From the NCBI RefSeq assembly GCF_001975705.1, contig NZ_CP015093.1, positions 434,001 through 498,000 of the forward strand: a DNA stretch of 64,000 nucleotides, given 5' to 3'. Under the pieces are notes generated by a model. That model did no database searches. It saw only the letters and a program-made list of their open reading frames with translations, and was not told the origin of the DNA. Shown piece after piece: positions 1 to 8,787 of the stretch (its first letter is position 1; the number at the start of each line of letters is the position of its first letter). The position numbers and the translations under genes are program-made. This DNA is from Salipiger abyssi (GTDB taxonomy: Bacteria > Pseudomonadota > Alphaproteobacteria > Rhodobacterales > Rhodobacteraceae).

Positions 1-24
1 CACCGATAAAGACAAGGAGAACCA

Positions 25-252
25 ATGGCGGCTTACAAACCAATGGGTCGATTTCGGAACGCTCGGCGGCTCCTGTTGATCGGCCTCGTTCCGCTTGCGG
101 CACTCGGTGGCTGCGGACAGGGCGCTGCCCGTGTCGATGGCAACGATCCGGACAATTGCGACCTGCTGAGCCAGCGTTTGCCTGCCCATGCGCTGCCGCC
201 GGAATGCCGGGACGGCGGCATGTCCTCCGATCCGGATCCGCGCACCGTCTGA
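25..252 (+). CDS. small lipoprotein, function unknown
   Basis: A 75-residue protein with a basic N-terminus, a hydrophobic stretch (LLLIGLVPLAALGG) and a lipobox ending in Cys at about residue 30, so it should be exported, lipidated and held in the envelope. The mature part is only about 45 residues and rich in Asp, Cys and Pro. An AAGGAG ribosome binding site lies 5-6 nt before the ATG. It converges on the XRE regulator, whose stop lies about 25 nt away. No family is recognised. The signal and lipobox are seen; the function is unknown. Confidence 0.6.
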   Translation: MAAYKPMGRFRNARRLLLIGLVPLAALGGCGQGAARVDGNDPDNCDLLSQRLPAHALPPECRDGGMSSDPDPRTV

Positions 253-276
253 CATCGGTGTCCGGCGCCGTGGCGC

Positions 277-915
277 TCAGCGCGCCTGCGGATAGGTGAT
301 GATCGACAGGTAGCGCGCCGGCAGCTCGACCAGCCCCTCGGGCCCGTGCGGGGCGTCGGAATCGAAGAGCAGCGAGTCGCCCGGCTCCAGCAGGTAGAGC
401 TGGTCGCCATGGCGATAGTCGAGCACGCCGTCGAGCATGTAGATCAGTTCGATCCCCTCGTGCTGGAACGCCGGGAAGCGGTCGGAATCGCTGTTGAGCG
501 TGATGAGATAGGGCTCCACCACCACGCCGGAATTGTTCGACCCGATATGGCCCAGCAGGTTGTACTGATGGCCCGCCCGCGTGCCCGCGCGCTCGATCTC
601 GACCCCCTGGCCTGCCTTCACATGCATCGCGCCGCGCGGCTCTTCGAAGCCGGAGAAAAGCTGCACCAGCGGCACCCGCAGCGCATTGGCCAGCGCCTGG
701 AGCGTGTTGAGCGAGGGCGAGATCACCCCGTTCTCGATCTTTGACAGCATGCCGACAGACAGGCCGGTCTGCTGCGCCAGCTCCGAGCCGGTCATGCGCT
801 GGCGCTTGCGCAGATCGCGCACCTGGCGCCCGATGGCCACTTCGAGGTTCTTTTCGCGCTGCTCGCGGACGGCGTGCGGGTTCTGGGTCAGTTTCGACCG
901 GGAGCCGTTCTTCAT
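277..915 (-). CDS. XRE-family transcriptional regulator with C-terminal cupin domain
   Basis: A 212-residue regulator. Residues about 27-82 form an XRE helix-turn-helix (TGSELAQQTGLSVGMLSKIE), and residues about 130-205 have a cupin-like pattern (HEGIELIYMLDG, then EPGDSLLFDSDAPHG) that in this family binds a small effector. I chose the ATG at 915 because GGAAAG precedes it; in-frame starts at 969 or 1008 are possible. It follows the tmm-tdm-alcohol dehydrogenase genes on the same strand after 144 nt. Control of those genes is a reasonable guess, but nothing in the sequence proves it. Confidence 0.85.
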   Translation of the reverse strand: MKNGSRSKLTQNPHAVREQREKNLEVAIGRQVRDLRKRQRMTGSELAQQTGLSVGMLSKIENGVISPSLNTLQALANALRVPLVQLFSGFEEPRGAMHVKAGQGVEIERAGTRAGHQYNLLGHIGSNNSGVVVEPYLITLNSDSDRFPAFQHEGIELIYMLDGVLDYRHGDQLYLLEPGDSLLFDSDAPHGPEGLVELPARYLSIITYPQAR

Positions 916-1059
916 TGTCTTTCCATCACCGGTTGGGGTGTCCCGTCGTGCAGGGGCGGCGGCGGTCATGTCAAGCCTCCGTCCGACAAGAACGCGCCCG
1001 GCTGGCAAAGCGCGGGGCCGAAACGGGGGGCAAACCGGTTATGGATCGTCATTCACACC

Positions 1060-2211
1060 TCAGTCTTGAAAGCAGCTCCTGTAGAGCGGCAGGATATTCT
1101 CGGCATTCAGCGCGACCGGGTTGGTTCCCGCGGTCGGATCCTTGAGCGCCGAGGCGCAGAGTATACCGAAATCCGGGTCGGTGACACCCAGCGCATCCAG
1201 CGTGGCAGGAATATCCAGCCCGGCGATGAGCTCCGCCACGAAATCGTAGAAGCCATCGAAGCCCGGCGCCAGCCCGAGATAGGCGGCGGCGCGGGACAGT
1301 TTCTCCTCCACCGCCGGGCGGTTGAAGCGCAGCACCGGCAGCATGACCACGCCATTGGTGGTGCCGTGATGGGTGTCGTAATGCGCCCCTATGGGGTGGC
1401 TCAGCGAATGGATCGCGCCCAGCCCCTTCTGGAAGGCCGTCGCGCCGGCGGCAGCGGCGGTCATCATCTGCGCCCGCGCCTCGATATCGCTGCCATCCCT
1501 GTAGGCGCGCAAAAGGTATTCCTTGCAGAGCCGCATCCCCTCCAGCGCGATGCCGTCGGCCATCGGGTGATAGACGGGCGAGCAATAGGCCTCCAGACAA
1601 TGGGCAAAGGCGTCCATGCCGGTGCCGGCGGTGATCGCCGGCGGCATGCCCACGGTCAGCGCCGGGTCGCAGATCACCTGCGCGGGCAGCATTCCGGGGT
1701 GGAAGAGGATCTTTTTCTCATGCGTCTCGGCATTGGTCAGCACCGCCGCGCGGCCCACTTCAGAGCCAGTGCCGGCGGTGGTCGGCACCGCCACGATGGG
1801 TGCGATGGCGTCGGCATCGGCGCGGGTCCACCAGTCGCCGATATCCTCGAAATCCCAGACCGGGCGCGTCTGCCCGGCCATGAAGGCGATGAGCTTGCCC
1901 AGATCCAGCCCCGAGCCGCCACCGAAGGCGATCACCCCGTCATGCCGCCCCTGCTTGAAGGTCACCACCCCCACACCGAGATTGCGCTCGGTCGGGTTCG
2001 GGTCGACATCGGCGAAGAGATCCGCGTCGATCCCGGCGCGGCGGAGGATATCCATCGCCTGCGCGGTGATCGGCAGATCCGCCAGCCCCCGGTCGGTGAC
2101 CAGCAGCGGACTGGAGATCGCGGCGGCGCGGCAGGCCTCGGGCAGTTCCTCGATGCGCCCGGCGCCGAAGCGGATGGCGGTGGGATAGGACCAGTTGGCA
2201 CGCAGGGTCAT
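1060..2211 (-). CDS. iron-containing (group III) alcohol dehydrogenase
   Basis: 383 residues, NAD(P)-dependent metal alcohol dehydrogenase family. The cofactor motif GGGSGLDLGK lies at about 97-106. The metal ligands expected by spacing in the family are D200, H204, H268 and H282, with H272 at the usual catalytic position. AAAGGA lies 6 nt before the chosen ATG. It is third in the tmm-tdm operon, 40 nt after tdm. In that context it might handle formaldehyde or another small aldehyde or alcohol from methylamine breakdown, but the substrate is not visible in the sequence. Confidence 0.85.
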   Translation of the reverse strand: MTLRANWSYPTAIRFGAGRIEELPEACRAAAISSPLLVTDRGLADLPITAQAMDILRRAGIDADLFADVDPNPTERNLGVGVVTFKQGRHDGVIAFGGGSGLDLGKLIAFMAGQTRPVWDFEDIGDWWTRADADAIAPIVAVPTTAGTGSEVGRAAVLTNAETHEKKILFHPGMLPAQVICDPALTVGMPPAITAGTGMDAFAHCLEAYCSPVYHPMADGIALEGMRLCKEYLLRAYRDGSDIEARAQMMTAAAAGATAFQKGLGAIHSLSHPIGAHYDTHHGTTNGVVMLPVLRFNRPAVEEKLSRAAAYLGLAPGFDGFYDFVAELIAGLDIPATLDALGVTDPDFGILCASALKDPTAGTNPVALNAENILPLYRSCFQD

Positions 2212-2251
2212 GGGGAATCCTTTCGCTCTTGTCCGGGCGCGGCGGTGCGCC

Positions 2252-4618
2252 TCATGCGTCGTACTCGCCCCTGGCGCGCGATTTCGTCGGGTCGAAATGC
2301 GGAAAGGGCACGACGCGCGCCGCCAGACGTTTCTGATGCCCGTCGAGCTGGCCGATCTCCAGCTCGGTGCCGGTCTCGGCATAAGGTATATCGACCCGCG
2401 CCAGCGCGATGGTCCTGGACAGCACCGGCGAGCGCGTGGCCGAGGTGATCACCCCCACCTGCACCCGCCCCAGCCGCACGCAATCGCCATGCGCGGGCAC
2501 GGTGGTGGCGTCGATCTCCAGCCCCACGAGCCTGCGCTGCGGATGCGCCTTGCGCTCTTCCAGCGCGGCGCGCCCGACGAAATCCGCCGCCTTCGATTTC
2601 AGCGGCACGGTAAAGCCGATGCCGGCCTCGAACGGGTCGGTCTGGTCGTCGAACTCGTGCCCGGCAAAGGCCAGCCCGCTCTCGATCCGCAGCATGTCGA
2701 GCGCGGCGAGCCCCAGCGGTTTCAGCCCGTAGCCCTGCCCCGCCTGCCAGATCGCATCGAAGACCGCCGCCGCGTCCCTGGGATGGCAGAACACCTCATA
2801 GCCCAGCTCGCCGGTATAGCCGGTGCGCGAGATCACCACCGGCACCCCGTCGAACCCGCCGATCCGGGCAACGGTAAATCGGAACCAGCCCAGCTCCTCG
2901 ATGCTGGGGCGGTCGGGCGCGGTCCAGAAGACCTCCGCCAGCAGCGCGCGGCTGTTGCGCCCCTGCACGGCGACGTTGCAGAGCTGATCGGTCGAGCTGC
3001 GCACATGCGCATCCAGCCCCAGCGTTTCCGCCTGCTCGCGCAGGAACATGCCCGAGCCGTCGCAACCGCCGATCCAGCGGAAATTATGCTCGGTCATGCG
3101 AAACACGGTGCCGTCGTCGATCATGCCGCCATGCTCGGCGCAGACCGCGGTATAGACCACCTGCCCCACCGCCAGCTTTTCCATGTTCCGCGTCACGCAA
3201 TGCTGGAGCAGTTTCTCCGCATCCGGGCCGGTGACCTCGAACTTGCGCAGCGGCGAGAGATCCATGATCGCGACGGACTCGCGGCAGGCCCAGTATTCGC
3301 CCAGCGTGCCCTCTCCGGGAAAGCTGTTCGGCAGCCAGTAGCCGTTATATTCCACGAAATCGCGGGTGTGTTTCGCGAAGCTGGCGTGAAAGCCTGTTTC
3401 CTTCGTGTGCTCCACGTCGTCCTCCGGTCGTTTCCGCCAGCCGATGGAGCGGCGGAAGTCTTCGCCCGCGCCATAGGTGCGGAGCTGGATGTCGGTCGGG
3501 TTCCAGCCATTGGCCGGGTCGATATCGTCGGGGCAGGCTGTCGAGACGCAGACCAGATCGGTCAGCGCCCGCAGCAGCACGTAATCGCCGGGGCGCGACC
3601 AGGGCTCATCTGTGACGATGCCGTGATCCGCGTCGATCAGCGTGTTGAAGAAGAAGTTGATCGCGGGCCAGCCGGCGCGCGGGCGCACGCCATAGGGGTC
3701 GAGCCCGGCGTTGATGTTCTGGGTGCAGTTGACATGGCCGGGATAGCCCATGTCCTCGTAATAGCGCGCGGTGCAGGCCAGCCCGAACGTGTCGTGCCGC
3801 CCGCAGGTGTCCTGCACGATCTCGACCAGCGGCTCGAAATCGACATTCCAGTATTTCGCGTGCAGCCCGGGGCGCGGATAGATCGTGCCGGTCATCGAAC
3901 GGGTGGCGGTGGGATCGACCTCGCGCTCGATGCCCTTGTCGAGCGCGCGGGCGGAAAAGGCCTGAAAATCCGAGCACTCGCGCCCCTGCACGTCGAGCAC
4001 CTGAATAAAGGCGCCCTTGGGCACTTCGTAGACAAAGGCCTCGCCGGGCCGGATATTGTGATCGAGCAGCGGGTCGGCGAGCGGATCCGGCGCCCGATGC
4101 GCGCCCCTGAAGGTCTTGGGATCGGCGCGGCGGATATAGAGCAGCAGGTCGGTCACCGTGTCCTGCGCCTGCGGCTCCATCGGCCCGCCGGGCGCGGCCA
4201 CGACAAGCAGCCCGTCGCCCTGCGCCGTGAGAACCGCCATGTCGCCCGCCCGCGCACCCTCGCCAAAGAGCCGCACGCCCCGCGCCCGGCCCAGATCGAA
4301 CCCGGCTTGCGCCAGAGCCTTGGCAACCCCGCGCCCCGAGGGGCTGGCGCTCAGCGCGGCACGCAGCCCGTCGGGCGCCACCGTCTGCGTCACCCCGATC
4401 AGCCCCGGATCGCCGACGCCGGTGGGCGTGAAGGCCACCAGTTCCGCCAGCTGCCCGCCCTCGCGGTCCACCAGCGTGATCTCGTCGCCGGCAAAGATCT
4501 CCACCGCGCGCGAGCCGCCGCCGGGCACCGGATGGCGCTCCACCCCGGGCGGCAGATGCAGCAGGCCGGGCGTGATCACGCCCGACCGTGCCGTGTTGCT
4601 CTCGAAAGGCAGGCCCAT
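2252..4618 (-). CDS. tdm: trimethylamine N-oxide demethylase Tdm (DUF1989-GcvT fusion)
   Basis: A 788-residue fusion. The N-terminal half is a DUF1989-type domain; C282, C298 and C362 have the spacing (16 and 64 residues) that I recall for the zinc-ligand cysteines of Methylocella Tdm. From about residue 405 it is GcvT-like (ITSATRSPVLSRTIALARVD near the end), the tetrahydrofolate-binding part that would capture formaldehyde. The reaction in the family is TMAO to dimethylamine plus formaldehyde. It starts 3 nt after the stop of tmm, which supplies TMAO, so the two should be co-translated. Length and domain order match Tdm. An unrelated DUF1989-GcvT paralogue is possible but less likely next to tmm. 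Confidence 0.88.
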   Translation of the reverse strand: MGLPFESNTARSGVITPGLLHLPPGVERHPVPGGGSRAVEIFAGDEITLVDREGGQLAELVAFTPTGVGDPGLIGVTQTVAPDGLRAALSASPSGRGVAKALAQAGFDLGRARGVRLFGEGARAGDMAVLTAQGDGLLVVAAPGGPMEPQAQDTVTDLLLYIRRADPKTFRGAHRAPDPLADPLLDHNIRPGEAFVYEVPKGAFIQVLDVQGRECSDFQAFSARALDKGIEREVDPTATRSMTGTIYPRPGLHAKYWNVDFEPLVEIVQDTCGRHDTFGLACTARYYEDMGYPGHVNCTQNINAGLDPYGVRPRAGWPAINFFFNTLIDADHGIVTDEPWSRPGDYVLLRALTDLVCVSTACPDDIDPANGWNPTDIQLRTYGAGEDFRRSIGWRKRPEDDVEHTKETGFHASFAKHTRDFVEYNGYWLPNSFPGEGTLGEYWACRESVAIMDLSPLRKFEVTGPDAEKLLQHCVTRNMEKLAVGQVVYTAVCAEHGGMIDDGTVFRMTEHNFRWIGGCDGSGMFLREQAETLGLDAHVRSSTDQLCNVAVQGRNSRALLAEVFWTAPDRPSIEELGWFRFTVARIGGFDGVPVVISRTGYTGELGYEVFCHPRDAAAVFDAIWQAGQGYGLKPLGLAALDMLRIESGLAFAGHEFDDQTDPFEAGIGFTVPLKSKAADFVGRAALEERKAHPQRRLVGLEIDATTVPAHGDCVRLGRVQVGVITSATRSPVLSRTIALARVDIPYAETGTELEIGQLDGHQKRLAARVVPFPHFDPTKSRARGEYDA

Positions 4619-4621
4619 GGC

Positions 4622-5974
4622 TTACTCGGCAGCCTCGGTGCCGAGCTGGAGATAGCTTTCCAGGCTGTCATCGAGCGCATGCCGCCAGGGCGTGTGATGC
4701 GGCGGCGCCACCGTGCCGGTGATCGGCGAGGTATAGCCATTGTCGCGGAACGCCATGATCGCCTTCTTCTTGTGTTTCTTCCACTGAAAGAACGCCTCGT
4801 TGGCACCGTCCACATTGAAGCTCGGGTAATCGGTCTCGGCGATCAGCTCTTTCACGTAATCGCCCTGATAGACGATGGCGTCGTGATCGCTGTCATAGGC
4901 GTCCTCATCGGCCTGCCGCTTCTGCCAGTCGGCATCCATCGCGGCGCGGTCGGGCAGCGCGATCCTGCCGAGGATCGCGTCGCGCACCCACCAGGCCTGG
5001 GCGTCGAACATGTTGAAGGTGAACCACTGGTCCTGCATGCCGAGATAGAACATCTTTGGGTTCTTCACCCAGACCACCCCCTTGTAGAGATCGGTCGCCG
5101 CCAGCCGGTTCGCCGTCTTCAGCCGCAGATCGTCGGGCAGGAAGGGGAAATGGTGCTTGTAGCCGGTGCACAGAATGATCGCATCGACGGTCTTTTCGGT
5201 GCCGTCCTTGAAATAGGCGGTCTTGCCCTCGACCCGCTCCAGCGCCGGCACTTCCTGCCAGTTGTCGGGCCAGTCGAAGCCCATGGGCGCGGTACGATGC
5301 GAGACCGTGATCGACTTGGCGCCGTATTTCCAGCATTGCGAGCCGATATCCTCGGCGGAATAGGAGGTGCCGAGGATCAGGATATCCTTGTCCTCGAACT
5401 CGCGCGCGTCGCGGAAATCATGGGCGTGCAGGATGCGGCCGTTGAAGCTCTCGAAACCGGGATAATACGGCACGTTGGGAAAGGAGAAATGCCCCGAGGC
5501 GACGATGACGTGGTCGAACTGCTCGGCGGTCTCGGTGTCGGTCTCGCAATTGCGCGCTGTGACGGTAAAGAGCCCCGTGCCCTCGTCGAAGGAGACATCG
5601 CGCACCACGGTGGAGAACTGGATCCAGTCGCGCACGCCCGCCTTTTTCACCCGGCCCTCGATATAATCGAAGAGCACGGCGCGCGGCGGGTAGCTGGCGA
5701 TGGCCTTCCCGAAATGTTCGTCAAAGGTGTAATCGGCGAATTCCAGCCCTTCCTTGGGGCCGTTGGACCACAGGTAGCGATACATCGAGCCATGCACCGG
5801 GTTGCCGTACTCGTCGACGCCGGTGCGCCAGTCGTAGCGCCAGAGCCCGCCCCAGTCCTTCTGCTTCTCGTAACAGACGATCTCGGGAATCGCCTCGCCC
5901 TTTTCCTTCGCCGATTGAAAGGCGCGCAATTGCGCCAGTCCGGACGGCCCGGCACCGATGATGCAAATCTTCAT
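4622..5974 (-). CDS. tmm: trimethylamine monooxygenase Tmm (flavin-containing monooxygenase)
   Basis: 450 residues, the usual size of bacterial Tmm, which oxidises trimethylamine to TMAO with FAD, NADPH and O2 in the cytoplasm. Visible motifs are the FAD-binding GAGPSG (7-12), the FMO signature FxGxxxHxxxF at 177-187 ([11 protein letters not shown]) and the NADPH motif [10 protein letters not shown] (202-211). Y205 sits where the mobile active-site tyrosine of marine Tmm is expected. It is first in a leftward operon with tdm 3 nt downstream. AGGGA precedes the ATG. The upstream region holds two direct repeats that may be operator sites. Confidence 0.92.
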   Translation of the reverse strand: MKICIIGAGPSGLAQLRAFQSAKEKGEAIPEIVCYEKQKDWGGLWRYDWRTGVDEYGNPVHGSMYRYLWSNGPKEGLEFADYTFDEHFGKAIASYPPRAVLFDYIEGRVKKAGVRDWIQFSTVVRDVSFDEGTGLFTVTARNCETDTETAEQFDHVIVASGHFSFPNVPYYPGFESFNGRILHAHDFRDAREFEDKDILILGTSYSAEDIGSQCWKYGAKSITVSHRTAPMGFDWPDNWQEVPALERVEGKTAYFKDGTEKTVDAIILCTGYKHHFPFLPDDLRLKTANRLAATDLYKGVVWVKNPKMFYLGMQDQWFTFNMFDAQAWWVRDAILGRIALPDRAAMDADWQKRQADEDAYDSDHDAIVYQGDYVKELIAETDYPSFNVDGANEAFFQWKKHKKKAIMAFRDNGYTSPITGTVAPPHHTPWRHALDDSLESYLQLGTEAAE

Positions 5975-6012
5975 ATCCCTGAACTCCCTGTGAGCAAGTT
6001 TTCCTCATGGTC

Positions 6013-6043
6013 ACAAATTTTTCCCCTTACGCAACAAATTTTC
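6013..6043. promoter_or_regulatory. paired direct repeats in the tmm / hydrolase divergent intergenic region
   Basis: Two copies of ACAAATTTT start at 6013-6014 and 6034, exactly 21 nt apart (two helical turns), in an AT-rich patch of the otherwise GC-rich 189-nt spacer between the divergent tmm and MetX-like hydrolase genes. Such spacing fits a dimeric regulator binding one DNA face. No clear -35/-10 pair is recognised. Confidence 0.35.
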
Positions 6044-6163
6044 TTGTCCCCCGGTCTCTTCGGTGTGAATTTGCATTGCAGATGCGGCGCTCTGCCCAAG
6101 GATGAGGCAGCGGCCCGGACACGAGGCCCAAGAGAGGGAAAACGAGATGCGGAAAGGTGAGCG

Positions 6164-7183
6164 ATGAGCGCGGAACTGACGCCCTACAAGGTCTTCGAGG
6201 CCGGAAACGTCGCGCTTCAATGCGGCATCACGCTGGTGGGCGCAAAGCTCGCCTATGCCACCTATGGCAGGCTGAACGCGGCAAAGGACAATGTGATCGT
6301 CTACCCCACCCGCTACGGCGGCAGCCATGCGGACAACGAGTTCCTGCTCAAACCGGGCATGGCGCTCGATCCGGAGAAATACTTCATCTTCGTGCCCAAT
6401 ATGCTGGGCAACGGCATCTCTTCCTCGCCCTCGAACACGCCGATCCCGCTGGCCGGGCCGGATTTCCCCGCGATCACCCAATACGACAATGTGCTCTTGC
6501 AGGAGCGGCTGCTGCGCGAGGTCTTCGGGATCGAGCAGATCCGCCTCGCCGCCGGCTGGTCCATGGGCGGGCAACAGGCGTTTCACTGGGCGGCGCTTTT
6601 CCCCGACCGGGTGGCCGCCATGGCGTGTTTCTGCGGTCAGGCGATCACCGCCGGGCACACCTATGTGTTTCTCGAAGGGGTCAGACACGCGCTGATCACC
6701 GATCCCGCCTGGATGCAGGGGCGCTACAGCGAACAACCCTGGCGCGGCATGACCGCCAAGGGCCGGGTCTGGGCCGGCTGGGTGCTGTCGCAGGACTGGT
6801 TCCGTCAGGAGCTGTGGCGCGACATGGGCTATGTCAGCGTCGAGGATTATCTCAAGAATGTCTGGGACGCGATGTATTACGGGCTCGACGCCAATGACAT
6901 GCTGTCAATGATCCGCACCTGGCAGGCCTGCGACATCTCGGCGAACCCGCTTTACAATGGCGACCGCAAGGCGGCGCTGGCGGCGATCACCGCGAGATCC
7001 ATCGTCATGCCCTGTCGCACCGATTTCTATTTCCCGCCCGAGGACAACGCGGCAGAGGTCGCGCAGATGCCCAATGCCGAGCTGCGGGTGATCGACAGCG
7101 TCTGGGGGCACTACGCCGGCGGCGGGCGCAACGCGCCGGACACCGCCTTCATCGACGCGGCACTGAAAGAGCTGCTGGCATGA
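6164..7183 (+). CDS. MetX-like alpha/beta-fold hydrolase (homoserine O-acetyltransferase family)
   Basis: 339 residues of the alpha/beta-hydrolase fold related to MetX. The nucleophile elbow GWSMGG gives S133; D287 (RTDFYF) and H316 (WGHYAGG) complete a plausible triad. AAAGGTGAG precedes the ATG. The stop overlaps the start of the GMC oxidoreductase by 4 nt, so the two are translationally coupled. True homoserine acetyltransferases usually carry a longer lid region and sit with methionine genes; here the acyl substrate is unknown and a hydrolase role is equally possible. It is divergent from tmm-tdm. Confidence 0.75.
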   Translation: MSAELTPYKVFEAGNVALQCGITLVGAKLAYATYGRLNAAKDNVIVYPTRYGGSHADNEFLLKPGMALDPEKYFIFVPNMLGNGISSSPSNTPIPLAGPDFPAITQYDNVLLQERLLREVFGIEQIRLAAGWSMGGQQAFHWAALFPDRVAAMACFCGQAITAGHTYVFLEGVRHALITDPAWMQGRYSEQPWRGMTAKGRVWAGWVLSQDWFRQELWRDMGYVSVEDYLKNVWDAMYYGLDANDMLSMIRTWQACDISANPLYNGDRKAALAAITARSIVMPCRTDFYFPPEDNAAEVAQMPNAELRVIDSVWGHYAGGGRNAPDTAFIDAALKELLA

Positions 7184-8724
7184 GCCACGATGTCATTATC
7201 GTCGGCGCGGGCAGCGCCGGCTGCGCCGTGGCCGAGCGTCTGTCGCGCGATCCGGCCTGCCGCGTGCTGCTCATCGAGGCCGGCCCCGCCGGGCGCCACC
7301 CGTTCATCTCCATGCCGGCGGGGGTGGCGAAGGCCATCGCCTCGCCGCGCTTCAACTGGCATTTCGAGACGGTGCCGCAGCGCCATATGGACGGGCGCCG
7401 GCTATACGTGCCGCGCGGGCGGGTGCTGGGCGGCTCCTCGGCGATCAATGCCATGGTCTGGGTCACCGGCCACGCCTCGGATTACGATCACTGGGAGGCG
7501 CAGGGCTGCGACGGCTGGGGCTGGGCGTCGGTGAAACCGGTGCTGGACGCGGTGACAGAGGTCATGGCCCCCACCCTGCCCGAAAGCGGCAATGCCGCCT
7601 ATGCGGGCTTTGTCGATGCGGGCGGACAGATGGGCGCGCCGGTGGCGGAGGCGGTGGATGGGCAGGCCGAGGGGTTCGGGCTCTATCGGCTGAACATCGC
7701 GGGCGGCAGGCGGCGCAGCGCGGCAAAGGCCTATCTGGCGCTGGCAAAGGGCCGCCCCAACCTGACCTTGCGCACCGGGGTGCACGTGCTGGGGCTCACC
7801 GGGAACGGCACACGCATCGACGGGCTGCGCGTGGCGAAGGGCGCGGGAGAGGAGCGGCTCTCGGCGGGCCATGTGGTGCTCTGCGCCGGGGCCATCGGCA
7901 CGCCGCATCTGCTGATGCTCTCCGGCATCGGCCCGGCCGACGCGCTGCGAAGCCACGGCATCGACATCCGCGCCGATCTGCCCGGCGTGGGCGAGAACCT
8001 GCACGATCATCTCGAGGTCAAGGTCAAGCACCGCATGACCGAGCCGCTCTCGCTCTGGGATCACGCGAAATTCCCCAACAACCTCGCGGTGGGGGCGCAA
8101 TGGCTGCTCACCGGCACCGGCGTCGGGCGGCAGCAGGGGCTGGAGGCCGGCGCCTTCCTGCGGCTGGCGAATGGCGACGGCCCGCCCGACACGCAGCTGC
8201 ATTACATCAACGCGCTGGCCTTCGACGGCGCCACGGCAGAGGATCGCGGCCACGGCTTTGCCATCGACGTGACGCAGCTCCAGCCGGAAAGCCGGGGGCG
8301 GCTGACGCTGGCCTCGGGCGATCCCCGTGACAAGCCGCTGATCGACCCGAATTATCTGGCTGCCGAGGCCGACCGCGTGGCGCTGCGCGAGGGGCTGAAA
8401 TACCTGCGCGACCTCTGCCGGCAACCGGCCCTGGCACGCTTTGCCGGCGCGGAGCTGCGGCCCGGCCCGGCGGTCACATCGGATGCGGAGCTGGACGCGG
8501 TGGTGCGGGCGACAGCGGATTCGATCTATCACCCGGTGGGCACCGCGCGGATGGGGCGCGACGCGCTGTCGGTGACCGATCCGGAGACGATGGGCGTGCA
8601 CGGGGTGGCGGGGCTGTCTGTGGCCGATGCCTCGGTGATGCCGCGCATCACCGGCGGCAACACCAACGCCCCCAGCATCGTGATCGGCGCGCTTGGTGCC
8701 GAAAAGATCGCGGCGCGGCTTTAG
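7180..8724 (+). CDS. GMC-family oxidoreductase (choline/alcohol dehydrogenase-like)
   Basis: 514 residues with the GMC layout: the N-terminal FAD motif VGAGSAGCAVAERL, a GSSAINAMVWVTG signature at about residues 87-99, a second signature (GAIGTPHLLMLSGIGP) near 235-250, and C-terminal catalytic H451 (YHPVGTARMG) with the N494/N496 pair (GGNTNAPS). It would oxidise an alcohol to an aldehyde using FAD. It overlaps the upstream hydrolase by 4 nt (ATGA). The neighbouring methylamine genes make a choline-like substrate thinkable, but no betaine aldehyde dehydrogenase is adjacent, so the substrate is open. Confidence 0.85.
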   Translation: MSHDVIIVGAGSAGCAVAERLSRDPACRVLLIEAGPAGRHPFISMPAGVAKAIASPRFNWHFETVPQRHMDGRRLYVPRGRVLGGSSAINAMVWVTGHASDYDHWEAQGCDGWGWASVKPVLDAVTEVMAPTLPESGNAAYAGFVDAGGQMGAPVAEAVDGQAEGFGLYRLNIAGGRRRSAAKAYLALAKGRPNLTLRTGVHVLGLTGNGTRIDGLRVAKGAGEERLSAGHVVLCAGAIGTPHLLMLSGIGPADALRSHGIDIRADLPGVGENLHDHLEVKVKHRMTEPLSLWDHAKFPNNLAVGAQWLLTGTGVGRQQGLEAGAFLRLANGDGPPDTQLHYINALAFDGATAEDRGHGFAIDVTQLQPESRGRLTLASGDPRDKPLIDPNYLAAEADRVALREGLKYLRDLCRQPALARFAGAELRPGPAVTSDAELDAVVRATADSIYHPVGTARMGRDALSVTDPETMGVHGVAGLSVADASVMPRITGGNTNAPSIVIGALGAEKIAARL

Positions 8725-8738
8725 CGCTTGCCGGACAT

Positions 8739-8766
8739 GAAAAAACGGGGCGGAAAACCGCCCCGT
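8739..8766 (-). terminator. intrinsic terminator of the DEAD-box helicase gene
   Basis: A perfect 9-bp stem (ACGGGGCGG at 8745-8753 with its complement at 8758-8766) with an AAAA loop. On the minus strand it is followed by a run of T, about 20 nt after the helicase stop. Confidence 0.85.
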
Positions 8767-8787
8767 CTTACAACATGATGCCGTGGC

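Noticed and set aside
2195..6160. 1321-codon rightward open frame opposite tmm-tdm
   Set aside because: It is antisense to three well-supported genes, rich in Arg, His, Gly and Ala without domains, the usual shadow of high-GC coding DNA.
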